A stretch of DNA of 64,000 nt from Streptomyces guryensis (GTDB taxonomy: Bacteria; Actinomycetota; Actinomycetes; Streptomycetales; Streptomycetaceae), in the NCBI RefSeq assembly GCF_021261325.1, contig NZ_JAJSBI010000023.1, forward strand, positions 62,001-126,000, given 5' to 3'. Positions 50,074-59,191 of this stretch are shown piece by piece. Within the stretch, counting starts at the first letter, position 1. Each line of letters opens with the position of its first letter. The notes under the pieces were generated by a model that saw nothing but the letters and a program-made list of their open reading frames with translations, did not search any database and was not told the DNA's origin. The translations under genes were made by a program, and so were the position numbers.

Positions 50074-50111
50074 GTTACTAGCGGTAACTCCAGTGTGTTA
50101 CTCGCGGGTAG
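50074..50111. promoter_or_regulatory. Tandem TetR-type operators
   Basis: GTTACTAGCGGTAAC (50074-50088) has perfect 5-base arms. A second, poorer copy GTTACTCGCGGGTAG starts 23 bases later (50097-50111). Both sit just upstream of the acyl-CoA dehydrogenase start in the gap shared with the TetR gene. The size and repeat type are usual for a TetR dimer pair. Confidence 0.65.
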
Positions 50112-50226
50112 GAAAAGTCAACTCCTGATGACGGTCGGGACGGGTCGGCAGCCCGTTCGATGCAGGGGACATGTTGAGTGTTAGTTTGCGCAGGCGTCAC
50201 CGAATAAGCACGGGTGGGGAGAGCTC

Positions 50227-50871
50227 ATGGACACCACACAGCGGACCGAGCAGCAGCGGTCCGCCGACCGACGTCGGCGAGAGTTGCTGGAGGCCGCCGA
50301 CAGGGTGGTGCTGCGCGACGGACCGCAGGCCTCGATGAACGCCATCGCCGCGGAGGCCGGTATCACGAAGCCGATCCTGTACCGGCACTTCGGCGACAAG
50401 AGCGGACTCTACGCCGCTCTGGCCCAGCGGCACACCGACGCGCTGCTGAACTCGCTCCGGGCAGCGCTGGACGCCCCGGCGGACCGGCGGGAGCGGGTCG
50501 AGGCCACCCTCGACACCTACCTCGCGGCGATCGAGGCGCGTCCGCAGGTGTACCGGTTCCTGATGCATCCGGCGGAGGGCAGCCCGGGCGGGGAGCAGGG
50601 TTTCGACGTCGGCAAGCACGCGATTCCGCTGCTTCGGCGGATGGGCGAGGAGTTGGCGCAGGTCATCGAGGACCGGCTGGATCTCGGGCCCGGGGGGCAG
50701 CAGCTGGCTCGGGTGTGGGGGCACGGGATAGTCGGGATGATGCATGCCGCCGGGGACTGGTGGCTGGGGGAACGGCCTTGTTCTCGGGCCGAGTTGGTGC
50801 GGAGTCTGGCGGATCTGCTGTGGGGGCGGCTGGCTGCGGCCGGTGACAAGGTCGGGGGTCCGGGGTTCTGA
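50227..50871 (+). CDS. TetR-family regulator
   Basis: A 214-residue repressor. The DNA-binding part RRRRELLEAADRVVLRDGPQ, NAIAAEAGITKPILYRHFGD lies at about residues 16-58; the rest is the helical ligand domain (ETLDTYLAAIEARPQVYRFLM-like, HGIVGMMHAAGDWWLGERPC). Divergent from the acyl-CoA dehydrogenase; it most likely acts at the tandem sites between them. GAGAGCTC precedes the ATG. Confidence 0.92.
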   Translation: MDTTQRTEQQRSADRRRRELLEAADRVVLRDGPQASMNAIAAEAGITKPILYRHFGDKSGLYAALAQRHTDALLNSLRAALDAPADRRERVEATLDTYLAAIEARPQVYRFLMHPAEGSPGGEQGFDVGKHAIPLLRRMGEELAQVIEDRLDLGPGGQQLARVWGHGIVGMMHAAGDWWLGERPCSRAELVRSLADLLWGRLAAAGDKVGGPGF

Positions 50872-50887
50872 CGGTTGCACTCCGCCT

Positions 50888-50932
50888 GCGGGTGGGTGGG
50901 GGCTGGTCGCGCAGTTCCGCGCGCCCCTGACT
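50888..50932 (+). repeat. Second type of intergenic repeat
   Basis: GCGGGTGGGTGGGGGCTGGT then CGCGCAGTTCCGCGCGCCCC. The GGGGCTGG and cgCGCCCC sides can pair around GCGCAGTTCCGCGC. I recall this motif (with CCCGCGCCCC) as frequent between Streptomyces genes. Here it follows the TetR gene and faces the deformylase gene end, so it may act as a terminator. Confidence 0.55.
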
Positions 50933-50941
50933 GCCCTGCAC

Positions 50942-51481
50942 TCACCGGCGCCATGACGCTCGCGTCACCTGGCGCATCAGCCTGCGGTGTCGCCAGCCCG
51001 TCAAGTGGTCCGCATAGACCCTGCCCTCGAGGTGGTCGCACTCGTGTTGCAGGCATCGCGCGAAGAAGCCGGTTCCATGGACGGTGACCGGGTCTCCGGT
51101 CACCGTGAAGCCCTCCACCACCGCATGGTCGTAGCGCTCCGTTCCCGCCTCCAGGCCCGGGAGGGACAGGCAGCCCTCCGGGCCGCGGATCACCACGCCG
51201 TCCTTCTCTACGAGGCGGGGGTTCACCACGTGGCCGACGTGACGGACTTCCTCGTCGTCGGGGCAGTCGTACACGAACACGCGCAAGGATTCACCGATCT
51301 GGTTCGCCGCCAGACCGACGCCCTGCGCCGCGTACATCGTCGCGAACAGGTTCTCCACGAGAGCCGCGAGTCCGGGGCCGAAGTCGGTGACCTCCCCGCA
51401 CGGGGTGTGCAGGAGGGGGCCTCCGAGCAGGGTGAGGGGCCGGACGCGCCCTCGGGCGCCCGGAATGGAGCTGTTTCGCAT
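50942..51481 (-). CDS. def: Peptide deformylase
   Basis: A 179-residue metalloenzyme that removes the formyl group from new proteins. All three motifs are seen: GVGLAANQIG, EGCLSLPG (metal Cys) and HECDHLEG (two metal His and catalytic Glu). I chose the ATG at 51481 (MRNSSIPGARG). The frame is open 21 codons further. Ribosome site is weak. Actinobacteria often carry several such genes; whether this is the housekeeping copy cannot be told. It is divergent from murT. Confidence 0.95.
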   Translation of the reverse strand: MRNSSIPGARGRVRPLTLLGGPLLHTPCGEVTDFGPGLAALVENLFATMYAAQGVGLAANQIGESLRVFVYDCPDDEEVRHVGHVVNPRLVEKDGVVIRGPEGCLSLPGLEAGTERYDHAVVEGFTVTGDPVTVHGTGFFARCLQHECDHLEGRVYADHLTGWRHRRLMRQVTRASWRR

Positions 51482-51594
51482 GGCCGTCAGGGTACGGCGG
51501 TTCGGGACTGTGAATGGATCTCGATAGGCTGAGGTCCACACCACGTTGCCGTCAGGCAGAGGCGCGGCGCGTACGCAAGGAGGATCGAGAACTC

Positions 51595-52833
51595 ATGGCA
51601 GGCAACTCGGACCCGCTCACGCCGCGGGCCAAGCTGGCCGTGACCGCGGGCAAGGCGGTCGCGGCGGCATCGCGCGCCGCGGGGCGCGGGAGCGGTTCGG
51701 TGATCGGTGGCCGGGTGGCGCTCAAGCTCGACCCCGACCTCCTCGCGCGGCTCGCCCAGAACCTTGACGTCACCCTGGTCTCGGCGACCAACGGCAAGAC
51801 CACCACCACCCGGCTGATCGCCGAGGCGCTGCGCGCCGCGGGCCCGGTCGTCTCCAACGCGCTCGGCGCCAACATGCCGGCCGGTATCACCTCGGCCCTC
51901 GCGGGCAGCTCGGACGCCCGGTTCGGTGTCATCGAGGTCGACGAGAAGTACCTCGCCGGGGTCGCCCGGGACACCGACCCGAAGTGCATCGCCCTGCTGA
52001 ACCTCTCCCGCGACCAGCTCGACCGCGCCGCCGAGACCCGCATGCTCGCGGAGAACTGGCGTGAAGGGCTGGCCGGGTCGAAGGCCGTCATCGTCGCCAA
52101 CGCCGACGACCCGCTGGTGGTGTGGGCCGCCTCCTCCTCCCCCAATGTGATCTGGGTCGCCGCCGGGCAGATGTGGAAGGACGACGCCTGGTCCTGCCCG
52201 TCCTGCGGTGGTGTGATGCAGCGCCCGGGCGACGACTGGTTCTGCGGTGAGTGCGGCTTCCGCCGGCCCACGCCGAGCTGGGCGCTCTCCGGTGATCATG
52301 TGCTCGATCCGCACGGGTCCGCCTGGCCCATCCACCTCCAGCTGCCCGGCCGGGCCAACAAGGCGAACGCCGCCAGCTCCGCCGCCGTGGCCGCCGTCTT
52401 CGGTGTGCCGCCGCAGGTCGCCCTGGAACGCATGTACCAGGTGCAGGCCGTCGCCGGACGCTACGACGTGGTGCAGTTCCAGCAGCGCGACCTGAGGCTG
52501 CTGCTCGCCAAGAACCCGGCGGGCTGGCTCGAAACGTTCAGCCTGATCGATCCTCCGCCCACCCCGGTGATCCTCTCCGTGAACGCACGCGGCGCCGACG
52601 GCACCGACACCTCCTGGCTGTGGGACGTCGACTACACGCGTCTGACCGGCCACCCGATCTGTGTGATCGGCGACCGGAAGCTGGACCTCGCGGTGCGTCT
52701 GGAGGTCGCGAACCAGCACTTCCAGGTCTGCGAGGACCTCGACCAGGCGGTACAGATGAGCCCGCCGGGGCGCATCGAGGTCATCGCCAACTACACCGCC
52801 TTCCAGGACCTGCGCCGCCGCGTCGGCAACTGA
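51595..52833 (+). CDS. murT: Lipid II isoglutaminyl synthase, MurT subunit
   Basis: A 412-residue Mur-ligase-like protein. The ATP loop is VSATNGKTTTTRLIAEALRA near residues 61-80. VEVDEK-like VIEVDEKYLAG and LNLSRDQLDRAAE are Mur-ligase motifs. A Cys4 zinc ribbon sits at CPSCGG (Cys201, Cys204) and CGECGF. MurT activates the D-glutamate of lipid II, and GatD, encoded next, supplies ammonia, giving D-isoglutamine. AGGAGG precedes the ATG. Cytoplasmic complex at the membrane. Confidence 0.95.
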   Translation: MAGNSDPLTPRAKLAVTAGKAVAAASRAAGRGSGSVIGGRVALKLDPDLLARLAQNLDVTLVSATNGKTTTTRLIAEALRAAGPVVSNALGANMPAGITSALAGSSDARFGVIEVDEKYLAGVARDTDPKCIALLNLSRDQLDRAAETRMLAENWREGLAGSKAVIVANADDPLVVWAASSSPNVIWVAAGQMWKDDAWSCPSCGGVMQRPGDDWFCGECGFRRPTPSWALSGDHVLDPHGSAWPIHLQLPGRANKANAASSAAVAAVFGVPPQVALERMYQVQAVAGRYDVVQFQQRDLRLLLAKNPAGWLETFSLIDPPPTPVILSVNARGADGTDTSWLWDVDYTRLTGHPICVIGDRKLDLAVRLEVANQHFQVCEDLDQAVQMSPPGRIEVIANYTAFQDLRRRVGN

Positions 52834-52849
52834 CACTCAGGGGACTTTT

Positions 52850-53578
52850 GTGAGCGACAACCAGTTGCGGATCGTCTGGATCTATCCCGACCTGCTCAGC
52901 ACGTACGGCGACCAGGGCAACGTCCTCGTCGTGGAGCGCCGGGCCCGGCAGCGCGGCCTCGACGTGGCGCGCCTCGACGTGCGCAGCGACCAGGCGATCC
53001 CGACCTCCGGCGACATCTACCTGATCGGCGGCGGCGAGGACCGTCCGCAGCGGCTCGCGGCCGAGCGGCTGCGCCGGGACGGCGGACTGCACCGGGCCGT
53101 GGAGAACGGCGCGATCGTCTTCTCGGTCTGTGCCGGCTACCAGATCCTCGGCCACGAGTTCATCAACGACCTCGGCCAGCGCGAGCCCGGCCTCGGGCTG
53201 CTGGACGTGGTGTCCGTGCGCGGTGAGGGCGACCGCTGCGTCGGTGACGTGCTGGGCGACATCGACCCGCGCCTCGGCCTGCCCCCGCTGACCGGCTTCG
53301 AGAACCACCAGGGCGTCACCCACCTCGGCCCGACGGCCCGCCCCCTGGCCCAGGTCCGCCTGGGCAACGGCAACGGCACGGGCGACGGCACGGAGGGCGC
53401 GTACAACGACACGGTGTTCGGTACCTACATGCACGGCCCCGTGCTGGCCCGGAACCCGCTGATCGCCGACCTGCTGCTGAAGCTCGCGCTCGACGTGAAC
53501 GCGCTGCCCCCGACCGACGACCGCTGGTACGAGGCGCTGCGCAACGAGCGCATCGCAGCGGCCCAGCAGCCCGCCTGA
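52850..53578 (+). CDS. gatD: Lipid II isoglutaminyl synthase, GatD glutaminase subunit
   Basis: A 242-residue class I glutamine amidotransferase-like subunit. Cys94 is in VFSVCAGYQILGH and a His in GTYMHGPVLARNPL; these form the catalytic pair known from S. aureus GatD. It frees ammonia from glutamine and feeds it to MurT. GTG start 16 bases after the murT stop with AGGGGA before it; the pair is one operon. Confidence 0.95.
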   Translation: MSDNQLRIVWIYPDLLSTYGDQGNVLVVERRARQRGLDVARLDVRSDQAIPTSGDIYLIGGGEDRPQRLAAERLRRDGGLHRAVENGAIVFSVCAGYQILGHEFINDLGQREPGLGLLDVVSVRGEGDRCVGDVLGDIDPRLGLPPLTGFENHQGVTHLGPTARPLAQVRLGNGNGTGDGTEGAYNDTVFGTYMHGPVLARNPLIADLLLKLALDVNALPPTDDRWYEALRNERIAAAQQPA

Positions 53579-53758
53579 CACCTGGATTCGAGCTCGGCCC
53601 GAGCGGCCCGTCTGACGGCCCCTCCGCACAGGTGAGCGGGGTCGTCCAGCAGGCGGACGCATGCTGCTGCCCCGCCCCCTCCTGCCGCTAGGGTGGCGGG
53701 GTTCGTGCCGGACGACGTGGTCCGGTCCCGGCCCACGTTGAGAAGGTTCTTTCGGGCT

Positions 53759-54784
53759 ATGCGCATTGGTGTCCTCACGTCCGGCGGCGACTGCCCCGGC
53801 CTGAACGCCGTCATCCGGTCCGTCGTGCACCGCGCCGTCGTCGACCACGGCGACGAGGTCATCGGCTTCCGGGACGGCTGGAAAGGCCTCCTGGAGTGCG
53901 ACTACGTCAAGCTCGACCTCGACGCGGTGGGCGGCATCCTGGCCCGCGGCGGCACCATCCTCGGCTCCTCCCGGGTCCAGCCCTCGCATCTGCGCGACGG
54001 GGTGGAGCGGGCCAAGGGCCATGTCGAGGAGCTCGGCCTCGACGCGATCATCCCCATCGGCGGTGAGGGCACGCTGAAGGCGGCCCGGCTGATGTACGAC
54101 AGCGGGCTGCCGATCGTCGGTGTCCCGAAGACCATCGACAACGACATCGCGGTCACGGACGTCACGTTCGGCTTCGACACGGCCGTCGGAGTCGCGACCG
54201 AGGCGCTGGACCGGCTGAAGACCACCGCCGAGTCCCACCAGCGGGTCCTGGTCGTGGAGGTCATGGGCCGCCACACCGGCTGGATCGCGCTGCACTCCGG
54301 CATGGCGGCCGGCGCCCACGCCATCGTCGTACCGGAACGGCCCTTCGACATCGAGGAGTTGGCCAGGCGGGTCGGCGAGCGGTTCGAGGCCGGCAAGCGC
54401 TTCGCGATCGTCGTGGCGGCGGAGGGCGCCAAGCCCAGGGCCGGGTCCATGGAGTTCGACGAGGGCGGCAAGGACATCTACGGCCACGAGCGGTTCGCCG
54501 GGATCGCCCGCCAGCTCTCCATCGAACTGGAGGAGCGGCTCGGCAAGGAGGCGCGGCCGGTCATCCTGGGGCACGTCCAGCGCGGCGGTACGCCGACCGC
54601 GTACGACCGTGTGCTGGCCACCCGCTTCGGCTGGCACGCGGTGGAGGCGGTGCACCGGGGGGAGTTCGGCAAGATGACCGCGCTGCGGGGGACCGACATC
54701 GTGATGGTGCCCTTGGCCGAGGCCGTCGAGACACTGAAGACGGTTCCCTCTGAGCGGTACGACGAGGCGGAGTGCGTTCTGTAA
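53759..54784 (+). CDS. pfkA: 6-phosphofructokinase, group III
   Basis: A 341-residue glycolytic kinase. RIGVLTSGGDCPGLNAVIR is the nucleotide site, PIGGEGTLKAA keeps Gly at the position that is Asp in PPi-dependent enzymes, and PKTIDNDI gives the Lys typical of group III. VEVMGRHTGWIAL and LGHVQRGGTPTAYDRV are substrate motifs. This combination fits the ATP-dependent PFKs of Streptomyces. The ATG at 53759 begins the conserved MRIGVLTSGGD; the frame is open 22 codons upstream. A strong terminator follows. Confidence 0.95.
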   Translation: MRIGVLTSGGDCPGLNAVIRSVVHRAVVDHGDEVIGFRDGWKGLLECDYVKLDLDAVGGILARGGTILGSSRVQPSHLRDGVERAKGHVEELGLDAIIPIGGEGTLKAARLMYDSGLPIVGVPKTIDNDIAVTDVTFGFDTAVGVATEALDRLKTTAESHQRVLVVEVMGRHTGWIALHSGMAAGAHAIVVPERPFDIEELARRVGERFEAGKRFAIVVAAEGAKPRAGSMEFDEGGKDIYGHERFAGIARQLSIELEERLGKEARPVILGHVQRGGTPTAYDRVLATRFGWHAVEAVHRGEFGKMTALRGTDIVMVPLAEAVETLKTVPSERYDEAECVL

Positions 54785-54816
54785 GGCGCATTTGATCTCG
54801 TACGGAATTGAAGAGT

Positions 54817-54848
54817 CCGCCCCCGGTCGCAGCAGCGGCCGGGGGCGG
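54817..54848 (+). terminator. Terminator of pfkA
   Basis: CCGCCCCCGGTCGC and GCGGCCGGGGGCGG form a 14-bp stem with one G-T pair and an AGCA loop, followed by TTCTACTCT. It lies 32 bases after the pfkA stop. Confidence 0.8.
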
Positions 54849-54904
54849 TTCTACTCTGGGTCCGGACAGACAGCGCACAACCCCCACGAATCAGGAGCCG
54901 TTGG

Positions 54905-55855
54905 ATGGATCACAGCGGGCACGGCATGACCATGGATCTGCCGCCGTTCACGCTGGGGCGGGGTCTTCAGTGGTCGGCGGACCCGTTCTTCCTCGTGGCC
55001 TGCCTGGTGGGGCTCGGGCTGTACGCGTACGGCGTGGTGCGGCTGCGGCGGCGCGGGGACGCGTGGTCGGTGGCCCGGACGGTGTCGTTCGTCATCGGAG
55101 TGCTGACCATCGGGCTCGTGATGTGCACGAAGCTCAACGACTACGGCATGGTCATGTTCAGCGTGCACATGGTGCAGCACATGATCATCAGCATGCTGTC
55201 GCCGATCCTGATCCTGCTCGGCGCCCCCGTCACGTTGGCGCTGCGCGCGCTGCCGACCGCGGGGAAGGGCCGCAAGGGGCCGCGCGAGCTGCTGCTGATG
55301 CTGCTGCACAGCCGGTACATGCGGATCATCACGCACCCGGCGTTCACCATTCCGCTGTTCATCGCGAGCCTGTACGGGCTGTACTTCACGCCGATCTTCG
55401 ACTTCCTGATGGGCTCCAAGGCGGGGCACATCGCGATGATGGTGCACTTCCTCGCCGTCGGTGTCGTGTTCTTCTGGCCGATCATCGGGGTGGATCCCGG
55501 GCCACAGCGTCCGGGCTATCTGATGCGGATGCTGGAGCTCTTCGCGGGCATGCCGTTCCACGCGTTCTTCGGCATCGCGCTGATGATGGCGTCGACGCCG
55601 ATGGTGGAGACGTTCAAGAACCCGCCCGCCTCGCTCGGTATCGAGGCGCTCTCCGACCAGACCGCGGCCGGCGGCATCGCCTGGGCGTTCAGCGAGGTTC
55701 CCTCCGTGCTGGTGCTGCTCGCCCTGCTGTTCCAGTGGTACGGCTCCGAGCAGCGGCAGGCCAGGCGCCAGGACCGGGCCGCCGACCGCGACGGCGACAA
55801 GGAACTCGAGGCATACAACGCCTATTTGGCCTCATTGAACGCACACGGGCGTTGA
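54905..55855 (+). CDS. CtaG-like membrane protein (cytochrome c oxidase assembly)
   Basis: A 316-residue multi-span protein. The short N-terminus MDHSGHGMTMD is rich in His and Met, ready for copper. Spans are seen at ADPFFLVACLVGLGLYAYGV, VSFVIGVLTIGLVMC, MVQHMIISMLSPILILLG, FTIPLFIASLYGLYF, MMVHFLAVGVVFFWPIIGVD and further. HMVQHMIISM and PFHAFFGIALMM are family motifs. It probably helps copper delivery to the oxidase. AGGAGCC precedes the ATG. The charged tail lies in the cytoplasm. Confidence 0.88.
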   Translation: MDHSGHGMTMDLPPFTLGRGLQWSADPFFLVACLVGLGLYAYGVVRLRRRGDAWSVARTVSFVIGVLTIGLVMCTKLNDYGMVMFSVHMVQHMIISMLSPILILLGAPVTLALRALPTAGKGRKGPRELLLMLLHSRYMRIITHPAFTIPLFIASLYGLYFTPIFDFLMGSKAGHIAMMVHFLAVGVVFFWPIIGVDPGPQRPGYLMRMLELFAGMPFHAFFGIALMMASTPMVETFKNPPASLGIEALSDQTAAGGIAWAFSEVPSVLVLLALLFQWYGSEQRQARRQDRAADRDGDKELEAYNAYLASLNAHGR

Positions 55856-55919
55856 AGGCCTCGCCATTCGGAAGCATTCAGTAGCATGAAGTGCATCGGG
55901 GGAACCGCCGGGGGGAGCG

Positions 55920-57311
55920 GTGATGACACTTCACGCATTTATGCAAGGGGCCGGGAAAACGGCGATTCGCAAGGTCGCCGTCCTGATTGTTCTCGTACTG
56001 GCGCTGAGCGGTTGTGGTCGAAGTACACCGCTGCTCGCCGTGAAGGCGGTGGCCGCGGGAGTTCCCTCTCTCGCGCCTTTCTTCTACGAGGGCAGCGGGC
56101 TGGGCCACGACGCCGCGATCAGGCCGCAGACGGTGCAGGGGAGTCTGCAGCAGGGGGACACGCCCGGGCTGTACGGGGGCACGAGGAAGCCGACCGTCTG
56201 CGACGTCAAGCAGCTCAAGGCATTCCTCACGGACCCCACGAATCACCAGAAGGCGCAGGCGTGGGCGACGGCGCTGCACATCACCACGGATGAGATTCCG
56301 GGATACCTGGACCGGCTCACTCCCGTTCTCCTGCGTCACGACACTCTCGTACAGAATCACGACTACAAGAAGGGAAATGCCGTTTCCTTCGACTCGCTGC
56401 TTCAGGCGGGAATCGCCGTTCTCGTCAATGAACAGGGACTTCCGGCTGTGAAGTGCTCGTGCGGAAATCCACTGCGTCCCTTCACGGATGACACGAACAG
56501 GATTTCGGTCGAGTTCGAGGGCGGGAACAAGAAGTGGCGGGGATATGAGCGTTCCTCCGTGGTGGCCGTGCAGCCGGCGCCACGGAAAATGCAGCGGCTC
56601 GTGCTGGTCGACGTCGGTGATCCCGCCCGGGGCATGGACCGGCCGGTCGGCACGACGGGGGCGCACGACAAGACCTTCGACACGCGCAAGGAACGTGCCG
56701 TGCCCGAGCTCGCCGGGACCACCTTCGGGGACGCGAGCCGACGGCTGGCCGACGCGGGGCTGGCGGTCGGGTACGGCGGGAATGCACGGCCCCCGGACGA
56801 CGCACGGGTGACGGCGTCGGATCCGCCGGCCGGGAGCAGGCTGGGGTTCGGGGCGTACGTGACGCTGAGCGTGGCCGAGGGGAGGTCCCGTGGCGCGTCC
56901 GGCGGGTCGTCCACTCCCCCGCCGCCCACGACCTCCGGGCCGCCCTCGGCACCGCCGTCATCGCCGTCCTCCCCAGCGAGCAGCAGGACCGGCCCGTCGT
57001 TCTCCGCGCCGGCCTCCACATCGCCCCCGTCGAGTGCGCCTCCCAGTTCGCCGTCGACGACGACCCGTTCGCCCGCGACCAGTGCCCCGGCCACGAGAAG
57101 CGCTCCGGCACCAGGCAAACCGGCGACGAGCAGTGCAGCTCCGCCCGGCAAACCGGTGACCACCAGCGCGCCCCCGCCCAGCGCCCCGGTCACCGCGAGC
57201 GCCCCGCCGCCCGGGGCCACGAGCGCCCCGGCCACCAGCGAGCCGGCGAGCGGCACACCCGCCACGAGGAGGCCCGTGAGCTCCGGGCCCGCCTCGATCG
57301 CGATCACGTAG
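55920..57311 (+). CDS. Lipoprotein with DUF6777-like and PASTA domains and Pro/Ser-rich tail
   Basis: A 463-residue exported lipoprotein. The signal (VLIVLVLALSGC) puts lipid on Cys32. Residues about 40-240 hold a domain I recall as DUF6777 (GSGLGHDAAIRPQTVQGSLQ, RKPTVCDVKQLKAFLTDP, VKCSCGNPLRPF). A single PASTA-type unit follows at about 258-322 (VPELAGTTFGDASRRLADAG, VTASDPPAGSRLGFGAYVTL). The last 140 residues are low-complexity Pro/Ser/Thr/Ala with imperfect repeats of the type PPGKPVTTSA. PASTA units bind peptidoglycan stems, so it may sense wall. It starts at GTG 55920 or ATG 55923, and a Ser/Thr kinase gene follows after 28 bases. Confidence 0.78.
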   Translation: MMTLHAFMQGAGKTAIRKVAVLIVLVLALSGCGRSTPLLAVKAVAAGVPSLAPFFYEGSGLGHDAAIRPQTVQGSLQQGDTPGLYGGTRKPTVCDVKQLKAFLTDPTNHQKAQAWATALHITTDEIPGYLDRLTPVLLRHDTLVQNHDYKKGNAVSFDSLLQAGIAVLVNEQGLPAVKCSCGNPLRPFTDDTNRISVEFEGGNKKWRGYERSSVVAVQPAPRKMQRLVLVDVGDPARGMDRPVGTTGAHDKTFDTRKERAVPELAGTTFGDASRRLADAGLAVGYGGNARPPDDARVTASDPPAGSRLGFGAYVTLSVAEGRSRGASGGSSTPPPPTTSGPPSAPPSSPSSPASSRTGPSFSAPASTSPPSSAPPSSPSTTTRSPATSAPATRSAPAPGKPATSSAAPPGKPVTTSAPPPSAPVTASAPPPGATSAPATSEPASGTPATRRPVSSGPASIAIT

Positions 57312-57339
57312 CGCCTCCGCAGAGCCCGGGAGTCACCGG

Positions 57340-59178
57340 ATGCATTCAGGATCACCGACGTCGGGAGTGGGCCGGGTCATCGCCGGCCGCTATCTGCTGC
57401 TGAACCGGCTCGGCAGCGGCGGCATGGGCCATGTGTGGCTCGCCCACGACGAGAGACTCGTCTGCGAGGTCGCGCTCAAGGAGATCGCGTTCCGGGACCC
57501 GGACCCGACCGGTGACGAGCGGGAGGCCCGCGTCGCGCGGGCGCGTGCGGAGGCCCGGCACGCGGCGGGGCTGCGCGGCCATCCGCATGTGGTGACGGTG
57601 CATGACGTGCTGGAGCACGAGGGGCTGCCCTGGATCGTCATGGAGTACGTCACGGGCGCCGTCGACCTCAGGGAGCTGGTCGAGACGCGCGGTCCGCTCG
57701 CGCCCGCGGAGTGCGCCCGCATCGGGCTGGCCGTACTGGACGCGCTGACCGCGGGGCACGAGCGGGGCGTCATGCACCGGGACGTGAAACCGGCGAACAT
57801 CCTGCTCGCGCCGGACCGCTCCGGGGCGCCGTACGGGCGCGTCCTGCTCACCGACTACGGCATATCGGTGCAGCCGGACGCCGGCGAGACCCGGTACACG
57901 CTGGCGTCCGTACTGGTGGGGACGTCGGGCTATCTGGCGCCGGAACGGGCCACGGGTGGGCCGCCGACCCCGGCCGCCGACCTGTTCTCGCTGGGCTGCA
58001 CGCTCTACCACGGCGTCGAGGGCCACGGCCCCTTCGAGCGCGAGTCGCACCTCGCCGAGGTCACCGCGGTGGTCATGGAGGAGCCGCGTCCGGCGGTGCG
58101 CGCCGGTGCGCTGGGCCCCGTACTGCGGGCGCTGCTGGTGAAGGATCCGGGGCTGCGGCCGTCCGCGACGGAGGCGGAGGCTGCGCTGTCGCGGATCGTG
58201 ACGCCGCAGGCCGAGGGGTACGCCCGTGCGCAGACCGATCTGGGTTCCCAGCCGCCCTGGACCGGGGTGGCAGCGCCGCCGGTCCCTGCTCCGCCCGGCC
58301 CGGCGGCCGGGGCCGACGGCTTCGAGCCCGTCGTCATCTCCGTGCCCGCCCACCGCCGCAGCGGGCTCCCGCGGGCCCTGCGGGCGGTCCTCGCCGCCGC
58401 GCTCGGCCTGGCACTGGCCCTGGGCGGCGTCTGGTACGCCATGGCACACCAGAAGAGCGGCGGCGACGGGGCGGCCTCGCCGTACGGTTCGGCCGTGGGG
58501 CTCTCAGCGCCCCTCAAGGACGGTGAGTGCGTGCTCGCCGACTGGCCGGGCGCCCGTTTCCAGGGTGTGCCGCGGCTGACGCCGGATCCGTCCTGCCAGG
58601 ACAAGGCTCCCGACGGGCAGGTGATGGCGTTCGTGACGGCCGCGTCCGCGGACGAGGCGCGCAGGCTGGGGCCGGCCCGGTGCGAGGAGCGGACACAGGA
58701 GGTCCGGGAGCGGCTGGCGGACGTCCGCAGCATCGCCGTCGTGCCGACCGGGGCCGGTTTCGAGGCCGCGGGGCGACGCACCGCCTGTCTGGTGCTGGGT
58801 GCGCACGGGCCGGTCTACGGGCCGCTCGGCGATCGGCGCAACGGTTCGGATTTCACCGACACGGCGAACATGCAGCGCCGGGACTGCCTTCAGACCCGCT
58901 CCGACCGGGACGCTCGGCTGGTGTCCTGCGGCGGCCCGCACGACGAGCAGGTCCTCGGGTTCACCCGGCTGGGCAAGGGCGTCACGCTCACCGAGGCCCG
59001 TACGCGGTCGGACGCGGCCTGCGCGAAGGACGTGCCGCCGCGGGACTACGGCTTCGACCCGTCGGTCTACACCTCCGGCTCCTGGACCAGCCAGGGCGCC
59101 TGGAAATCGGGCACGCATTTCGTCGTGTGCACCGTCCGGAAGCAGAACGGGGGCACCATGGGGGGAGACGGATCCTGA
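57340..59178 (+). CDS. Receptor-type Ser/Thr protein kinase with DYG motif
   Basis: A 612-residue membrane kinase. Glycine loop LGSGGMGHVW, EVALKEIAF with the Lys, MHRDVKPANILL with Asp148, but LLTDYGIS in place of DFG (Asp172-Tyr173-Gly174). YLAPERATGG and DLFSLGCTLYHGVEG are typical. A Pro-rich linker ends at one span near 348-370 (AVLAAALGLALALGGVWYAMA). The external part (about 240 residues) is Cys-containing (CVLADWPGARFQGVPRL, CQDKAPDGQVMAFV, CLQTRSDRDARLVSCGGPHD) and could form disulfides. The Asp is intact, so it is likely active. The lipoprotein with PASTA is just upstream, a tiny membrane protein just downstream. Confidence 0.9.
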   Translation: MHSGSPTSGVGRVIAGRYLLLNRLGSGGMGHVWLAHDERLVCEVALKEIAFRDPDPTGDEREARVARARAEARHAAGLRGHPHVVTVHDVLEHEGLPWIVMEYVTGAVDLRELVETRGPLAPAECARIGLAVLDALTAGHERGVMHRDVKPANILLAPDRSGAPYGRVLLTDYGISVQPDAGETRYTLASVLVGTSGYLAPERATGGPPTPAADLFSLGCTLYHGVEGHGPFERESHLAEVTAVVMEEPRPAVRAGALGPVLRALLVKDPGLRPSATEAEAALSRIVTPQAEGYARAQTDLGSQPPWTGVAAPPVPAPPGPAAGADGFEPVVISVPAHRRSGLPRALRAVLAAALGLALALGGVWYAMAHQKSGGDGAASPYGSAVGLSAPLKDGECVLADWPGARFQGVPRLTPDPSCQDKAPDGQVMAFVTAASADEARRLGPARCEERTQEVRERLADVRSIAVVPTGAGFEAAGRRTACLVLGAHGPVYGPLGDRRNGSDFTDTANMQRRDCLQTRSDRDARLVSCGGPHDEQVLGFTRLGKGVTLTEARTRSDAACAKDVPPRDYGFDPSVYTSGSWTSQGAWKSGTHFVVCTVRKQNGGTMGGDGS

Positions 59179-59191
59179 GGAGGGTGTTGCG

